Notes: a model not told the origin generated them from the sequence alone. 64,000 nt of DNA from Saturnia japonica (GCA_033032175.1 CM065309.1:1178001-1242000), one strand, 5' to 3'; shown: positions 23,615-35,110, counted from the stretch's first letter. Program-made: numbers and translations.

Positions 23615-23892
23615 TGCTATATGTATAAAGATTTTGTGTTTCCGTTTTGTGGATAGTTAGCAATCACGTAGCGTACACATACTAGCTGGGTTATAATACC
23701 TTCAAGTTTTCAAATTATTAGTTGGTTAGTCTCTTTAGTCATTTAAACCAAATTTATCTGTTTATGATCGATATTGTTGATCAGCGATCTAGGAAATGAA
23801 AATTGTGCGGTGGTACCGCGCTAGCTTCCGACTGATATGAAGCCTGCGTCTACTTTCCCGCCATTGCACCGCTCAACATTGGCAGGTGAAAT

Positions 23893-24015
23893 TTTCTTTA
23901 GACATCTCTCTCTACTTGGGCCAGTCCGAGTGGTGGACCTCCACCCTACAGAAGATCGCAGATAAATAACATTGTGGTGTGTCCCAGCGGTGTTTAGGGT
24001 TTCCAGATTTCTAAG
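23893..24015 (+). repeat. Dispersed repeat W, copy 3
   Basis: TTCTTTAGACATCTC, CCGAGTGGTGGACCTCC, CCCTACAGAAGATCGCAG and TAAATAACATTGTGG align with W copies 1, 2 and 4. Confidence 0.55.
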
Positions 24016-24851
24016 GGTCAAGTTTGACAACGCGGTAGATACTTAGAACGCAGGATGTATACTTGTTTGTCACCATAGTTGTATAAAAAAGGGAGTTTAT
24101 CCTCACACCTTGAAGCTTAAAAACGTTCGCGGACAATCCATTTTCGGTAGAATTTGATTTTGAAGTTTGTGTTAGTATAATAATAAATGTAATAACAGAT
24201 CAACAGATCCTCCTTGAATATTCAGTCATAATAATCAAAATCAGAAGGTCCTTAAATTTCTACCAGTTATAAAAAACAGAACAATAAAAATAACTTTGTA
24301 AATATCGTTATTTTAATAAATCTCCTAAAATACAATAACAAATAACACATCATATTTTACTTTTACATTGCTGTGATTTTTCTATTTTATATTACAAAAA
24401 AATAATTAAAGTCATTGTAATATTGAAATGTAGGTCGAACTAGGAAATAAATAAAACTCTATCAAGACATTTCAAACTACATATATATTAATTTCTGTAC
24501 CTATGGCAAAAATTGAAGAAGAAAAAATCGGTTCGATAAAAAAATTCAATTTGTCTCAGTGACCAATTGTCAAGGTTTCCTCGCTAAGCAAATTAATAGA
24601 CTCCGCAGGAACTGTGAACTCTCAGTTAATTTGTTAAGTCTTGTTTCGTAGAGCTCATTTATTAAGGCCTCTACATTATTCAAGGGGAATGTCTGAGCAC
24701 ATTTCGATCACACCACTTGAAGGGACATACAAGATTTTTAAAATTTATATTATATTCGTTGATAATGAATCTAGCAAGAAGGAAACTGATGTACTTACTT
24801 ATTTTTCATTATTAAAAAAAAAGTTTGTGTAACAGTGACATTTACAACAAG
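24016..24851. other. Unassigned A+T-rich stretch
   Basis: No supported feature. Confidence 0.45.
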
Positions 24852-24861
24852 TATTACAAAA

Positions 24862-25123
24862 CTGCCTCGTTAGCCTAGTGGTCGTAAGCGCGACTGCTAT
24901 GATCGAGGTCCTGGGTTCGTATCCCAGGTCGAGCAAAGTGTTATTGGGTTTTTCCTATAAAATTCTCATTAGAAGCTCGGAGTTTGGCCTCGTGCCCGAT
25001 TAATGGCAATAGGCTCGCCCCCTATTACATGGGACCTAAAAACAAACTCGGCGCACTGTGGGTGTACATTAGTACATATCCTCCTAACCCTTCGGGGAAT
25101 ACAAGCGTGATGGTATGTTATGT
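24862..25123 (+). mobile_element. tRNA-derived SINE, family T, full length
   Basis: The head has an A-box (TAGCCTAGTGG at 24,871) and a B-box (GGTTCGTATCC at 24,914). The body carries CTATTACATGGGACCTAA and GTGGGTGTACATTAGTACA, and the tail is GGTATGTTATGTTAT. TATTACAAAA target duplications lie at 24,852-24,861 and 25,124-25,133. The head mimics a tRNA but lacks a complete cloverleaf and is followed by the SINE body, so it is not a tRNA gene. Confidence 0.85.
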
Positions 25124-25133
25124 TATTACAAAA

Positions 25134-25885
25134 AAAGAGCCAGTCATTGAGGAATGCCGACCGAAGTGAAGACTTAAAACTATGGAATAACCGTGTTCTT
25201 TTTGAATATATAAGTTAATCGTGATATAAAAAAAAAATCATTATTTTTAAATTAAAATGTTTAATGTCGTCTCGTTTTTACATCTATCGGCACTCCGAGC
25301 AACAATTTACATAGATTAGTTGAATAGTCAACGCATGCTTTAAAACTTTCACGTTCTTTTAAACTAATAATGTTCTGTTTCACTCAAACTTTGGCACTCT
25401 GTTACGATCGCCTTCGCCCGAGAACGATTTTTATGAGTCCTTTAATTTTCATTGTACATTGTTCGTTTGCAAGAGAATTAACTTTTTGAAACTCCAGGTA
25501 AAACGGCTAAATAAATTAACAATCAATTCAACACGTCATAGTTAAAGCTATAGACATACTGTTACATGTTGGTATCGATGACGCGAGGAGACGCGATCGC
25601 ATAAGGTTTAGCCCATAGACAAATCTCATAAAGTATCTATAGAAGTTTTCACTTCAAAAAACATAATTTAATTTCTAAAGAAAAATCTTTTCAAATTGTT
25701 ACGTGCGCATTTCTTAAAAATTTATTTATTTGTTAAAGTTATTGTTATGTATAGTACTGTATTATATAAAAATAAACATAAACAAAGACTATAATTTTTA
25801 CTAAACGTTATTTCCTTACGAAAAAGGTCTCTGTTACTTACACAGGGCTATTGAAGTATTGAAGTGAGAACGATATACCTGTTCG
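25134..25885. other. Unassigned A+T-rich stretch
   Basis: No gene or repeat is recognised. Confidence 0.45.
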
Positions 25886-25889
25886 TTGG

Positions 25890-25959
25890 TAGCGGCGTGT
25901 CGCAGTGTAGAGTTGATGGAATAAAATTTAATACGGGTGAAACCCTGAGGCACAGCTAA
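25890..25959 (+). mobile_element. Helitron-like 3' end, subfamily H3
   Basis: ATACGGGTGAAACCCTGAGG then CACAGCTAA. The same terminal block occurs at 40,370-40,444 and, inverted, at 29,301. It abuts another Helitron-like 3' end 15 bp on, in the opposite orientation. Confidence 0.5.
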
Positions 25960-25974
25960 ATTTTATTAGATAAA

Positions 25975-26265
25975 CTAGCTGTGTCCGCGGCTTCGCTCAC
26001 GTGGACCTCAAAATGCCGTCGATCGGGCAAACGCGCGGTCTTGCTATCTCCGCTCCCAGTTATTTTAAAGACAAAACTGCTTTTTGTGGGTATTCCTTAG
26101 AAGATAAATATATACTTTCGATGTCTACTTTTTAGGTCTTTTTCTTATGGTTTACCAAGCGTAAGCCATTTAAGCACCGGAATTGATTCAATATGACCAG
26201 ATTTTTTTTGCGCGGATCCTTTATTTATTTTCTAAAATAAAAGTAACCTAAGTTAGATAAGTAGC
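25975..26265 (-). mobile_element. Helitron-like element H1, 5'-truncated
   Basis: Plus strand: CTAGCTGTGTCCGCGGCTTC, ACGTGGACC, TTTTAAAGACAAAACTGC, CCTTAGAAGATAAATATATA and CTAAAATAAAAGTAACCTA, as in the copies at 15,671 and 33,141. Similarity is lost after about 26,265, so the 5' half is missing. Confidence 0.6.
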
Positions 26266-26269
26266 CTAA

Positions 26270-26694
26270 GATATTAAATGTGGTGTAACGTGGAATAATC
26301 AAAATGTATTCATATTTCAACAAAGCCGTAGTCTATGTGAATGATGAATTTAGTTTCTAAAATTTTGGCCTATTACGTTATTCTGAAACTAAGATAACAA
26401 ATGTCTGAAAGTTTCGCCTGGGAATTTAAATTTACCGATCGTAATTTAACTCTTACGAAATTGGTAAAACTGTTTTCTTTTGGAATAAATTTATATTCAG
26501 GTGTACCGCTTTATTCTTACAAAATGAGTTTAGTTCAGGTTAAGATTGATAATATTAAAACCTTTGGGTAAAGGTCCCATTTACTATTCTTTACTAAGAA
26601 CTGCCCGCGCGGTTTTTTGGTAGAATCTTAGACTATGATATAATATTTTTCTCTATATTTATAAACTTATGTTATATTACCGTATCTATATTAC
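26270..26694. other. Unassigned sequence
   Basis: Nothing recognised. Confidence 0.45.
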
Positions 26695-26696
26695 TT

Positions 26697-27085
26697 ATCT
26701 ATACAAATGATAAAATTGAAGTGTCTGTTTGTTTTGTCGAAATAACACCTTTTTACCATAGATAAGGAGAACCATCTTTTAACAAAAGTTGAAAAAGTGT
26801 CCAGCTATAAGCAGTAAATTATAATTAAAAAACCAAACAAGATGACGCTAGCGTATAAAGATAGAATGATGCTTTTTCGTGATATTATAGCTTTGACCGC
26901 TGTAAAACTTTAAAAAGATAATTGAACAATAGCGTTAAATGTTGTCCTAGTGGCCGAGAATTAAAAAAAAAAAGCTATTGATGTTATTTTAAAAAAATTT
27001 ACGCATTTCCAACCGCAGCGCCATCCTAAATTGACGCTTTTTCACGAACACTTTTTCATATAGAGAGATGGTGGTGATCCTTACC
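26697..27085 (+). mobile_element. Helitron-like 5' end joined to repeat R, copy 2
   Basis: TCTATACAAATGATAAAATTG and GTGTCTGTTTG in the first 50 bp match the H1 5' end. The interior from 26,765 then matches repeat R at 7,990 (AGGAGAACCAT, GTTGAAAAAGTGTCCAGC, GACGCTAGCGTA, TTTTCGTGAT). This may be a second H1-like subfamily with a different interior. Confidence 0.45.
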
Positions 27086-27125
27086 TCTGTTCTCCATTAA
27101 TTTTACTATATATATATTAAAAAAA

Positions 27126-27448
27126 TTTGGCGGAATCTTGAAGTGACATGTTGTGGTTTTGATTTTTAATCCATTTACTTAGGTTTATGACCCTATATTG
27201 TGTAATAATGATGGCGTTTTGAGTGATATAGTTTGGTTTTTGTGTATAAGTAAAGTGGATTATAAGTACAAACTGAAAGCATGCATTCTGGGATCCCACA
27301 AAAACTCCCAAGAAAGTTCCTACCATCTTGTTATATTACTGAAATCGTCATAAGACATGAGGACACTATATTCACATGTTAATGGCAGTAATTGTCTTCA
27401 TTAAAGAGCACTGGTAGCCAAGTTAGGAAGAAAAAAAGAAGAAGAAGT
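27126..27448 (+). mobile_element. Retroposon E, copy 1
   Basis: It follows 50,673-50,932 block by block: GGCGGAATCTTGAAGTGACA, GATGGCGTTTTGAGTGAT, TTTGGTTTTTGTGTATAAG, TCGTCATAAGACATG, and CCAAGTTAGGAAG leading into an (AAG)n tail. It is longer than the 50.7-kb copy by an inner segment. No clear target duplication is visible here. Confidence 0.6.
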
Positions 27449-27767
27449 TGCATGTATGTCAAATGAATATTATTACAATTCCTAATGTATCATTAGACCA
27501 TGATAGTCACCCAGTAGAACATGACACAAGTGCCCTACATGATAAGATGGTCAATTGTCGTTCAGCAATGACCATGTAGGTATACACAGGTCTTATTTCC
27601 CCTGATATAGTATTACAAGGACCGGTTACGCAAATGAAAACCTCATATTAAATAAGATTTTGTTTAATATAAGTCGGAGAATCGAGTCGATATGATCCGT
27701 ATTAATGACATAGTGATCGTATTATTGACTTTACTATTGACCAGAATTAATAACAGGGCATGAAATC

Positions 27768-28340
27768 AAAAAAAAAAAAAAATCTTTATTCAATTTAGAT
27801 CCTAAGAAGGCACTTATGAACGTCAAAACACTACTACCGGTTCGGAAAATATCCCAGACATCGAGAAGAACCGGTAAGAAACTCGATCGGGTTTATCTTT
27901 TTTTTCCAACTGTACAAGTGTTAATATAATAGATACAAACAATAATAATAATTTAGTGGGTGCACAGAGAGGGAGTCACTTCCAAACATCACTATCATTC
28001 ACATAATGATCCACCCTATAATAACCTTTTGACAGTAAAACCTCCTTGGCATGGTCCTTGAACTTGTTGTCGGGCAAATCAGTAATGTACTTCGCGATCT
28101 CATTATAGAACATGACACTTTATATAAAAAAACTCTTCCTACATATTAAAAATAACACCAATTTGTTTGGCAGAAACCATGTATGGGTGAAAGTATTATT
28201 TACCTGGTATATCATCAGTTCCAATTTACCCAGTAAATCGTGGATGAATCCATAATTAAGTGGCATATATGAATCACTCACATCGACTGTCATTCTGAGA
28301 TTTGCGGACGTTCTGACAAGGGTCGCGTTGACAGTTTCCA
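27768..28340 (-). pseudogene. CR1/Jockey-type retrotransposon, 3' UTR and RT C-terminus, copy B
   Basis: On the minus strand the RT tail reads IAKYITDLPDNKFKDH and VLLSKGYYRVDHYVN, followed by a 3' UTR with CCGGTTCTTCTCGATG and ending TTGAATAAAGATTTTTTTTT. This is the longest of three related copies. It is 5'-truncated and decayed upstream of about 28,110, so it is non-functional. Jockey versus CR1 clade is uncertain. Confidence 0.7.
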
Positions 28341-29006
28341 GTTACGAACGAAATGAAAGAGCATCTCACGTCCGTTGTATAAATTTGTGACACATGTTCT
28401 TTGTCTATCGAAACTATAAAGACGTTTTTATCAATAAAAAACCTAGATACAAGAACTTCTAGTAATTATTGTATTTTATTTATTTATTCGACTCACCAAT
28501 AGAGTATATATAATAGCATACCTTAAATAAAATAATACATTAGAAAGATGTAGTTTATTTACGGTATACGGGAGATCGAATAACATATTAAGATTTGAGA
28601 CACCGAATCTAACCATACTTGATTATCGAACGAGAAAATATGATTCACATGTGCGCGTCGATTTTGAAGTTCAGATTCTATTTACGCAGGCGAAATTAAC
28701 AAATAAGTAAGTATCGTTATACAAAAATATAAATATAAAGGTTGTAACAAATTAACAAACAATATATATATGTAACCGTTGGGAAATGGCATCCGCTCAC
28801 TTGTTCATTTAGATGCACAATCAAACTTTATATCAAATGTTCGCTGATTTTTGAAATTATACTTTTCCTTGCTGTTTTAATTTCAATATTTCAATATTAT
28901 CTATATATTAATATGTTGAGTTAAAACTTTTGGTACCTTTTTAATAGTATTGCGTGCACGGAAGACAGATTTGGTATGGTTAAAGTTTATGTAGAGAAGG
29001 AGTGCA
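28341..29006. other. Unassigned A+T-rich stretch
   Basis: No feature is seen. Confidence 0.45.
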
Positions 29007-29256
29007 GAAAGCTAAAATTTATCTTTAATATTTGTTACTCATATATTAAATAAAATAAATTAATATTGCGAATCTTAACCGTACCAGTGCCATTGAACTT
29101 AGAACCCCAAAATATTGACTATTATCATAACGAAAATGACAGCAAGTGATGTAAAAATACTCATTGTTTAGGTTCATGAATACTGCAAATGTCAAACAGA
29201 AAATAGTTTATGAGCAAAAGTAGCTGGTTGAATTTCGACCTTAGGGCGATCGCTAG
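29007..29256 (+). repeat. Dispersed 250-bp repeat, copy 2
   Basis: Collinear with 3-252: GAAAGCTAAAATTT start, GCCATTGAACTTA, AATGTCAAACAGAAAATAGT, and GGGCGATCGCTAG end followed by T. Having both copies fixes the right terminus at CTAG/T. Confidence 0.6.
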
Positions 29257-29300
29257 TATGAATGAATATATCACTAAAACATAGATTTTACATATTAAGA

Positions 29301-29555
29301 TTAGTTGTGGTTTACGGTTTCACCCGTGTTAAATTAATTCGACCAACTATCCAGCGCGGCTCCGCCAACGCACCCACCCAGTACTTGCCAGACAGTTTTA
29401 CATTCATGATTACTATTCCGCTCCTTAGTGTCGTAGCGTGAAGTTATATATTTTATAAACTTCCTCAATAAATAAGTTATAAAATAAAAATAACTTTTTT
29501 TAAATTTGACCGATAGTTGTAGAGCTTAACGCGTTGAAACAAATAAAAAGTTTTC
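29301..29555 (-). mobile_element. Helitron-like element H3/H2 mosaic, inverted
   Basis: Minus strand: the 3' end has CGGGTGAAACCGT then CTAA followed by T; the 5' side has AACGCGTTAAG and a GCTACGACACTAAGGAGCGG block of the 23.1-kb type. The element pairs an H3 end with an H2-like interior. Confidence 0.5.
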
Positions 29556-30149
29556 AACTTAGATTTTCATATAAATTTTAAGTTTTTCATTAAATTTTCC
29601 TCAATAGTCTTATTGTATAATATATTCTACTAAAAATATCATACATCAAAAATCACATAGAATACTTATTATATTCAATTTTCAATGAAAACCACAATCA
29701 CAACTACAACTTTTTTCATATCCACAGTAACGTGAAGTTGGAACAAAGAACTGACATCAATTCCAGATGTTCATCTCGACTAATACACTACCATTTACGA
29801 CAACTCGACTTTGTTACTAAAAAGGGAAAAATAATATGGTGCCATCTTGGATCTCCGCAAATGACATGTTATGCCGAAATGTCTGCTATTACTTGTGTTG
29901 AGACAAAAAAGAGATGGATCGACACGACAGTAGCGTTTCAACGAATTCTTCATAGTAAAAACCTGGTAATTACATTTTTTAAATCATTACATGGTAAAAT
30001 GACAGCGCTGTACCTGATGGCAATCACAGTACAATCTAAAACAACGGCGACCACCAAAAGATTCGTAATGAATTATTATTATGATTATGATATTAAACTT
30101 GTTATATGGTGAATCAGTCAGACAAAACTATATTATAACTACATTTTTG
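29556..30149. other. Unassigned; contains a 126-codon open frame of doubtful meaning
   Basis: The frame at 29,732-30,112 (plus) is the longest outside the retroelement. It shows no motif, signal peptide or codon regularity that I can recognise and ends beside a SINE. It is probably a chance frame. Confidence 0.4.
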
Positions 30150-30312
30150 AAATTCTCAGTAGCAGCTCGGAGTTGGGCTTTGTTCCCGATTAAAGGTAAA
30201 AGGCTCGCTCCCTATTACATGGGATCTAAACCATACTTGGCAAATTGTGGGTGTACGTTAGTACACCTCTGCCTAACACTTCATGGATACAGGTGTGATG
30301 GTATGATTTGTT
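30150..30312 (+). mobile_element. SINE family T, 5'-truncated copy
   Basis: AGCAGCTCGGAGTTGGGC, CTCCCTATTACATGGGATCT, TGTGGGTGTACGTTAGTAC and the GTGTGATGGTATG tail match the body of 24,862-25,123. The tRNA head is absent. Confidence 0.75.
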
Positions 30313-30755
30313 AATGTGATTCATGTTTCGCCATTTCCCGTACTTGGCGATGATTAAAAACATGTATTTTTTGTAACATAACTTGATGGTATCGGATCAG
30401 TCATTATTATAAACAAAAAATAACACGGGGCTGCCAATTAGACATTAACGTGATCAGTAAGCGTACGTACGATAGTTCTGTTTTCGAAGACAGCGTTCAC
30501 ATCATTAAAGTAATGGCGCGTGAGACGAGGCGTGCGGACGGCGGGGGCAGGTGCTTCCGTTCTTCACCTCAGGCTCCGACTGCATTCAACCTAGGTGATT
30601 ACTATATTTATCCATTAGATCTAAGTTACTATATTACTATGCCCACAATTTCATCCATGGATGTTAAGTTTATTCCAACAACTCTCGTCAACGTACTAGT
30701 ATCAGTACAACGTATCAGTGTAGTATATCTTTGTTCTCACTTCCCGTGTTCGCAG
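30313..30755. other. Unassigned sequence
   Basis: Open frame 30,450-30,797 overlaps a Helitron-like fragment and is not supported. A GC-richer patch lies at 30,520-30,600. Confidence 0.4.
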
Positions 30756-30764
30756 TACAGTACT

Positions 30765-30860
30765 GTTACTGCTCTGCTCCTTAGGGCGATAGTATGAATA
30801 GTGTGAAATGATATAGGTTATAAACAGATATTTTTTTTTGAAAATCGGACAGGTAGGTAG
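30765..30860 (-). mobile_element. Helitron-like fragment (23.1-kb type)
   Basis: ACTGCTCTGCTCCTTAGGGC, the GTGAAATGATATAGG block and GAAAATCGGACAGGTAG match other inverted H2 fragments. Confidence 0.5.
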
Positions 30861-31104
30861 TGTCAGAGATTAGGACTTACACAAAAAAAATCTATTGAGT
30901 TTTTTAATATTATTACAGTATAGATTTGTTGTAACATTATGCGATTAAGTATGTAGTTTTCCAAGTTTTATTGCAAACTAATTTGATATATTCTACTTTA
31001 TATCCTAGTACATAAGTTAATACCTGCGATCTTCCAATCGGACAGGAGCACGGGCGCACGTGTTTTGTGTGAGATAGTTCAAGCTTATAAATATAATATG
31101 GCAC

Positions 31105-31265
31105 GCGTTCCGTGGTATTACGGTAGTTTACAGTAGTGGTGAGCTATAACAGGTAAATTAAGATACCTGTTATACACAGGTACAGTTAGAACAGTTCCGT
31201 TCCAGAGAAATAACAGTTTCAGTAACCTTTTCCAAAATAACAGCCTGTTACGCTTTAGTAGGTAT
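31105..31265. repeat. Left cluster of CTGTTAC/GTAACAG-type words
   Basis: AACAG and CTGTT words, several as small inverted pairs (TAACAGCCTGTTA; GGTAAATTAAGATACC), are packed into 160 bp. A matching cluster lies at 31,740-31,965 beyond the CAATCAAT tract. Confidence 0.5.
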
Positions 31266-31363
31266 ATAATATGTAGTAAACACGTGTAAGCATAGTTAAG
31301 TATAGATCGGCAACTCGAAATTGTATGCAATATCGGCCTAACGTATAATAAAATAACGTATAA

Positions 31364-31694
31364 CTCAATCAATCGATCCAGCTATCCATCAAATCAATCA
31401 ATCAATCTATCGATCCATCAATAAACCAATCCTTCAATCAATCCATGCACTAATCCAACAATCAATCCATCAACAAAATCATCAACCAATCCATCAACCA
31501 AATCATTAATCAATCCATCAATCAAATCATTAATCAAACTATCAATAAATCTATCACACCATCAATCTCCCAATCCCCCAATCAATTCATCAATCAATAC
31601 ATCAACCAATCCATCAATCAAACCATCAACCAATCCACCAATCAAATCATCAATCAATCTATTAATCAATCCACCAATCAAATCATCAATCAAT
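31364..31694. repeat. Degenerate CAATCAAT/CATCAAT tandem tract
   Basis: About 330 bp of tetranucleotide-based repeat (CAAT, CATC and AATC permutations) with higher-order units such as CAATCCATCAATCAAATCAT. G is almost absent from the plus strand. Confidence 0.9.
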
Positions 31695-31739
31695 GATTTA
31701 TAATAAACATGCTTAAGCTGAAACTAAACTGAAACATTA

Positions 31740-31965
31740 ACACTCTCTAGAACTGGTACGTAAAAACAGTCTGTTCGTTTTAGAGGTAACAGTGTAACTG
31801 TTACTCAGAAACACCTTTTTTTTTGTATCTATTCCGATAAATACGCCTCACCAGTATGTGGAACAGCATAATATTTAGTAACAGCTTGTTCCGATATTAG
31901 ATAACAGTTCCAAACTGTTACAAGTAAATACCTGTTACATTTACCTGTTCCGATAAATACGGCGC
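31740..31965. repeat. Right cluster of CTGTTAC/GTAACAG-type words
   Basis: Contains GTAACAGTGTAACTGTTAC, AACAGTTCCAAACTGTTAC, and TTCCGATAAATACG at 31,830 and again at 31,949, so part of it is a direct duplication of about 118 bp. Confidence 0.55.
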
Positions 31966-32410
31966 GCATCGTGAGCGGATCAAACGTACCACGAATACCA
32001 TTGATATTTCGATTGCAAGAAATCGCATCGAGATTTAAATACTCCTTGAAGTTAATTTGATATTCGTTCACAATGATTATGTAAACAATAAATCTTTGAA
32101 CAACAAAACTCACATAGCGTAGCGGCCTAAATATTTGATAGCAAATTCACTAACCACATGCTCGGGATTTGTCATGCAAATACACTATTATGAATAATAC
32201 ATTATGTTATGTAAATATATGTTCGTTTGTTAATGTTGGTACGCTTTAGGTTTGTATCAAAACAGATTGTGTAATTTCAATTATATTATTTAAACATTTT
32301 GAACCATTTTTTTAAGCTAAGCGAAACGGTTGCTTTAATCTTCCATTAATTGATTGAAAACTGTTCACCGAACCTCTATCTTTTAGATTCTTTACTTAAT
32401 TTTTTTTGTG
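31966..32410. other. Unassigned sequence
   Basis: The minus-strand frame 31,829-32,113 overlaps the word cluster and has no motif. Nothing else is seen. Confidence 0.4.
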
Positions 32411-32685
32411 GTCATAATCTCACCTGATCTTAAGTGAGGGTGCCTAGTAGACTGGCTCTCAAGTTCAGCTAGCGAAACTCACCTATTGGTGCTTGGCGAC
32501 AGATTTTCAACTTGAGTATTGTAGCTAACTAGGCAGACATTGCAAAAAACCCTAACAAGATGCTATGGTTTCATCATGATGTTTTTCTTCAACGAAAGTT
32601 CATGCTCATTGTAGGGATTTGATCTTACGTCAATCGACGCAGAGTCTGTACGTGCTACTACTGAGCCATCATTGCTTAAGTAATA
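32411..32685 (-). mobile_element. SINE family S, copy 6, near full length
   Basis: Minus strand: A-box-like TGGCTCAGTAGTAGC near 32,670, a degenerate B-box near 32,615, then the body with TGTCGCCAAGCACCAATAGG and AGCCAGTCTACTAGG, and an end near TCAGGTGAGATTATGACC. It is one of the best copies for defining the family. Confidence 0.75.
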
Positions 32686-32874
32686 ACTCTGTAACGCAAA
32701 TAACATAAGCCTTTTAATTGAAGAAGCTTAATCATTACAGTAACCCACGAGTTATTATTAACTATTTCAAACTTCCAGATAACTTCAGTTATTTGTTTTA
32801 ACTTTATGATTATTCCTAAAGAATAATCATCAATCTTTTAATTTTTTTTAGTCTATGGACGTTTCTAATACCAT

Positions 32875-33070
32875 AGATATCACCCACCTCAGCTCATCGC
32901 AGGACCACAAGACAAGGTTATTTGGCTGCGTTCTTCCGTAGAGTGGAGATATTCCACCAGTCGAGCTACTCCAATTAAAGACAAATCTCCAAAGAAATTT
33001 CTTTGCACCTTCCAACTCTTTAGGTTTCCTCACGGTATTTCTTTTACCAACTGCATTATGTAGACGCAAA
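32875..33070 (-). repeat. Dispersed repeat W, copy 4 (longest)
   Basis: Minus strand: GCAAAGAAATTTCTTTGGAG, GAGTAGCTCGACTGGTGGAA, TCCACTCTACGGAAGAACGC and AGCCAAATAACCTTG. It overlaps an open frame at 32,848-33,069 that is not a recognised protein. Confidence 0.55.
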
Positions 33071-33140
33071 TTCCTAAAAACTCATTTATGGATCTGAGGT
33101 TCGGATTATAACAGAAATAATAATAAATTTTATTTCTTAA

Positions 33141-33644
33141 CTAACTGTGCCCGTGGCTTCACTCACGTGGACTACAGGATACCCACGCGAATCTTGCTCC
33201 CCTGCTCCCGGCTATTTTAAAGACAAAATTGCTTATTGTGGGTGTTCCTTAGAAGACAGATATATACTCTCACGGACTTTTTTGTAGGTCTTTTTAATGT
33301 CTATAATTATATAATACATTCATTTGCTATATCTCTTATTGTTTACTAAGCGTCTGAATTGTTTCACCATGACCAGTTTTTTTTATTTGTGCTGAACCCT
33401 AATTCTTTTTCTAAAATAAAAGTAGCCTATGTTACCCTATATCATCAGCTATCTATCAGTGAAAGTCTCGTCAAAATCGGTCTAACTGTTTCGGAGATTA
33501 CCCGGAACAAACAGACAGACAGACAAAAATTTTAAAAATGGGCTTTTTGTTATATTTATCGTAATATACTTTCATATGCATTTAGTAAAAGAACTGTTAT
33601 TTTGACATTACGAAGAGACACTTCAATTTTATTAACCGTGTAGA
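33141..33644 (-). mobile_element. Helitron-like element H1, near full length
   Basis: Minus strand start TCTACAC after an A-rich flank; minus strand end CACAGTTAG then T. Interior CCGGGTAATCTCCGAAACAG, GCCCATTTTTAAAATTTTTG and ACAATAAGCAATTTTG match the other H1 copies. Confidence 0.6.
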
Positions 33645-34895
33645 TAAGGAAAGAAAATACAAATACAGCAGGGCCTGATACCCCAACTAGGAAATCCTGT
33701 ATCTTGGATATCAGGTTTTTTTTAATAGTCTAACACAAATAAAGAGTTAAAAAATTTGAAAGTCATCGTGTGGTGTAAAAAATTGCAGCAAAACATTATT
33801 CTCTAAGAATCTACATAATATTAATATATAAATATTTAATACAAATATACTACATATTATAAACTAACTACCTCAAGAATGCTACAAGTGTGTGCTATTA
33901 GCAGTCATCGAATAGTTTTTGTAATGAACACAAAAGGATATACATTTTTTATGTTCGTGTCGACCAGCGTATTTCCTTTCTTCAGACGAATGGTGAAAAG
34001 GTATTTCTGCAGGCCAGTACGACGGCGACCACTGCCGATGGTATTTTTCTCCAGCATTATCGTTGTTTTTAAACTTTACCATACTTACTATCAGATACTG
34101 TATAGTCAATTTGGCGAGCGAGTATTAAAATCATCAATAGTAATATTTTCATTGTTAGTTTAACCTGGAAAAACGAATAAAGAGCGCGGAGTAAGTCAAA
34201 ACTGCATCGTTATGGTCCGCTGCTCCGCGCCGCAACATAATCCTCTGTTATTTCGTTTCACCTGCTTATTCTTGCTAGCTTATTTTTTTTAAATTAAAGC
34301 TAATATTATTCAGGTGCTATCATTATTATTATTCTTACCGAGTATAAATAAGGTTTATTTTTAATTTGTGTTTTGAAAATCAAAATATTAAATTTTATCA
34401 ATATTATTTTTCAAATTAATATGAGTGTCTCACTTACGGCGCTGACGTGTTGACTTTGTGTATGGTTAGTCATCACATACACATACATTTTCACTGAGAA
34501 AAGACACGAGCTCAGTTACTACGCCAGCCCACGTCATAATTATTAGAGATTTCAAAAGCTAAATAATACAATAATGATAATACAAGAACACTTTCCAAAT
34601 GTTCGGGTTTCCTCACGATTTTATCCTTTACCATCAGTTAATAGTGATACAATAATTATAATATTATAGTAGCTGCCGAGGTTTTAACATACGGATTGAA
34701 CTTCCACCATCCTACCAAAGGGATTAAATAGTCGTTTGCTGGTTACTCTCAATTGTGATTTTTTAAACATCACATCATGTCAGGTTGTTTGATTCTTTTG
34801 TAGTATTTAAAAATTACTTTATTAAATGGAGTCCTGTGCTATGTAACTGTTTTATATTTAATAAAAGCATATAGTTTACATCTTCTGGCTCCATC
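33645..34895. other. Mostly unassigned; weak V-family match and an inverted repeat
   Basis: At 33,955-34,060 GACCAGCGTATTTCC and CCAGTACGACGGCGACCACT resemble family V. An exact 8-bp inverted repeat, GCGCGGAG...CTCCGCGC, spans about 34,178-34,229 with a ~36-bp loop. No gene is recognised. Confidence 0.4.
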
Positions 34896-35110
34896 ACCAG
34901 ACCCTCGTTATCAAGTCTAATCTATTGAACTAGTCAAAACAAATTATATGAGCTAAAGCTCGAGGGGTTTGCTAGTAATCCACTATCCAAATGCTAACTC
35001 TATCATCAGATTAGCTTCAAGAAACCAAGTTATAGTATTGTCATGCGAACTACATATACATACAAAGTTTCATTTCGATAAGACAATTAGAAGTAGCTTA
35101 AAACTAACTT
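34896..35110 (+). repeat. Repeat-like block of Lepidoptera type
   Basis: CATCACCAGACCCTCGTTAT, AAGCTCGAGGGGTTTGC and CTCTATCATCAGATTAGC in this order are familiar from lepidopteran dispersed repeats. No second copy is seen in this window, so the call rests on memory. Confidence 0.3.

Noticed and set aside
24862..24935. Apparent tRNA gene
   Set aside because: A and B boxes are present, but no complete cloverleaf follows, and the sequence continues into a SINE body with target duplications.
29732..30112. 126-codon open frame
   Set aside because: Longest frame outside the retrovirus, but no motif, no neighbours, no splice context and repeat-rich surroundings.
30450..30797. 115-codon frame
   Set aside because: Its 3' part lies within a Helitron-like fragment and the rest shows no family resemblance.
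31364..31694. CRISPR-like array
   Set aside because: It has no constant repeat with unique spacers; it is a simple tetranucleotide tract in eukaryotic DNA.
34178..34229. GCGCGGAG inverted repeat as a transposon end or small RNA
   Set aside because: Only 8 bp with a long loop and no other copy; could be chance.
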